A program made the position numbers and the translations under genes. This document shows positions 41,540 to 42,485 of a stretch of DNA of 42,485 nucleotides, in pieces. Below the pieces are notes generated by a model that was not told the DNA's origin, ran no database searches, and worked only from the letters and a program-made list of their open reading frames with translations. The stretch's first letter is position 1. Each line of letters starts with the position of its first letter. The stretch is from JABMMZ01 sp044368575 (GTDB lineage Bacteria > Bacteroidota > Bacteroidia > NS11-12g > UBA955), in the NCBI GenBank assembly GCA_044368575.1, contig JBIPPH010000015.1, forward strand, positions 1-42,485, given 5' to 3'.

Positions 41540-41887
41540 TTAATTTTTAACATTTGCCTTCAGCCAAATTTCAAAAAGCCCTAAATTACTATAGATGACA
41601 ATGGATTTTTGCTGTATGCCTTTTTTCTGAGGTTTGAAGCGCAGCTTTAATTTAAAGGTATCGCCATCCCCAATATGCTTGCCTGATTCAATAGTGCTAA
41701 GGCATCCACATGCACTTTGTATGTTCTCTATCTGCCACGGCTCTCCACTTTTGTTTACCGCATAAATTTGAGTATTAACGGTACTGTCATAGGCTATCGT
41801 GCCAATATCAATAGATTGTGTGGACCATTGAATATTGACCATATTCAAGCTTAGGATGATAGGTATAAAACAACGCGCTATAATCAT
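41540..41887 (-). CDS. DUF1573-like exported protein (second of tandem, divergent)
   Basis: This 115-residue protein has a short hydrophobic N-terminus (IIARCFIPIILSLNMV) as a probable signal. The domain keeps IDIGTIAYDSTVNTQ and the QSACGCLSTIESG cysteine pair but is otherwise far from its neighbours. ATG 41887 follows the T run of a terminator directly; ATG 41842 is an alternative start without the signal. It is the least conserved of the three tandem members. Confidence 0.72.
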   Translation of the reverse strand: MIIARCFIPIILSLNMVNIQWSTQSIDIGTIAYDSTVNTQIYAVNKSGEPWQIENIQSACGCLSTIESGKHIGDGDTFKLKLRFKPQKKGIQQKSIVIYSNLGLFEIWLKANVKN

Positions 41888-41917
41888 AAAAAAAGCGCTG
41901 CAGCAGGCTGCAACGCT
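41888..41917 (-). terminator. Terminator inside the DUF1573 cluster, abutting a start codon
   Basis: On the minus strand, 11-bp stem AGCGTTGCAGC / GCTGCAGCGCT (one T-G pair) with a 2-nt gap, then a T run that runs straight into ATG 41887. It ends the transcript of the first DUF1573 gene. Confidence 0.85.
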
Positions 41918-41939
41918 GTATACATAAAAAATGATGAAA

Positions 41940-42446
41940 CTATTTGGCTTTTAATTTAATGGTGTTGCCATTTGGAGCAACTGGATCAACAGCTGTTTTG
42001 GCCACCACTTCACATTTGAATTTGAATTCATGAACGCCACCATTGGTTGTGATTTTAACGGTTTTATCGTTCACGCCCATTTTGCCGTTGGTGTTAAAAC
42101 CAACTTTAATGTTAGAGCTTTGTCCTGGCATGATAGGTTCTTTAGAATAAGTAGGCGTGGTACAACCGCATTGCACTTCGTGGCTCATAATGATTACAGG
42201 CTCTTTGCCTACATTAGTGATAACAAAAATGGTTTCTACTTGATCGCCTTCAGTTGCTTTGCCAAAATCGTGAAAGGTTTTGTCAAATTTAACATCGTAG
42301 GCTTTGTCTGATAAGACTACTTTTGGGGCTTCTACTTTTGTTGCTTTTACGGCTTTCTTTGGTTTTTTAGCTGTTTGGTCTCCTTGAAAAGCTTCCATGC
42401 TCAATACTAAGAGCGCTGCTAAGCTAAATAATGCTAGTTTTTTCAT
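41940..42446 (-). CDS. DUF1573 family exported protein (first of tandem)
   Basis: This 168-residue protein has a signal peptide (to about SMEAFQ). A Lys-rich stretch (TAKKPKKAVKATKVEAPK) precedes the Ig-like domain. The domain has FDKTFHDFGKATEGDQ, VQCGCTTPTYSKEPIMPG and GVNDKTVKITTN. It is closest to the third gene of this tandem. No TAnnTTTG box is visible in the 39 nt between its start and the window edge. Confidence 0.9.
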   Translation of the reverse strand: MKKLALFSLAALLVLSMEAFQGDQTAKKPKKAVKATKVEAPKVVLSDKAYDVKFDKTFHDFGKATEGDQVETIFVITNVGKEPVIIMSHEVQCGCTTPTYSKEPIMPGQSSNIKVGFNTNGKMGVNDKTVKITTNGGVHEFKFKCEVVAKTAVDPVAPNGNTIKLKAK

Positions 42447-42485
42447 ATTGTAAAGGTCTATTTAATTATTTGGTTGTTGGTGTTA

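Overview
The window comes from an AT-rich, aerobic member of the Bacteroidota (Bacteroidetes). The evidence is lineage-specific. Three proteins carry C-terminal sorting domains of the type IX secretion system (two type A, one gliding-associated CHU_C type B). There are DUF4293, DUF983 and DUF1573 proteins, a Bacteroidota-style cytochrome oxidase operon with two subunit III genes, and promoters of the TAnnTTTG class rather than sigma-70 boxes. The genus cannot be fixed from the sequence.

Region 1 (1-14,200). The window opens inside frr. A large FHS-type sugar transporter follows on the minus strand and faces a carbohydrate-active locus of nine plus-strand genes (2,572-13,593). The first gene encodes a T9SS-exported protein made of two near-identical beta-sandwich repeats and is closed by a UUCG-loop terminator. 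Beyond it lie eight tightly packed genes: a clan GH-A glycosidase, two large outer-membrane beta-barrels, two glycan-binding-type lipoproteins, a GH3 beta-glucosidase and a GH16-type lipoprotein. The gene set suggests uptake and breakdown of a beta-glucan, but no SusC/SusD pair is present. This is the best candidate for an undescribed system. The gap after it holds three copies of a hairpin with a conserved 14-nt loop and different but paired stems, plus tRNA-Arg(CCG).

Region 2 (14,200-23,600). DUF2130, mnmH, a META-domain protein and selD lie in one direction; mnmH and selD together make 2-selenouridine in tRNA. Era and RlmN run the other way. CarA and enolase follow. After them come a 50-residue membrane protein and DUF4293.

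Region 3 (23,700-32,750). This is a complete aa3-type cytochrome c oxidase operon: coxB, coxA, heme A synthase, heme O synthase, two subunit III genes, subunit IV, Sco, DUF420, a small CPMC protein and DUF983.

Region 4 (32,850-42,485). It holds a 1,344-residue T9SS lipase-like/beta-helix protein, DUF2892, RidA, a short 3-hydroxyacyl-CoA dehydrogenase-like protein without a visible nucleotide-binding glycine motif, and a CHU_C protein. A radical SAM/SPASM plus flavin reductase pair and three DUF1573 genes in tandem complete the window.

Across the window several genes start only 4-7 nt after a TAnnTTTG-type box, which implies leaderless or nearly leaderless mRNAs. Several convergent gene pairs have interlocked stop codons and no terminator between them.
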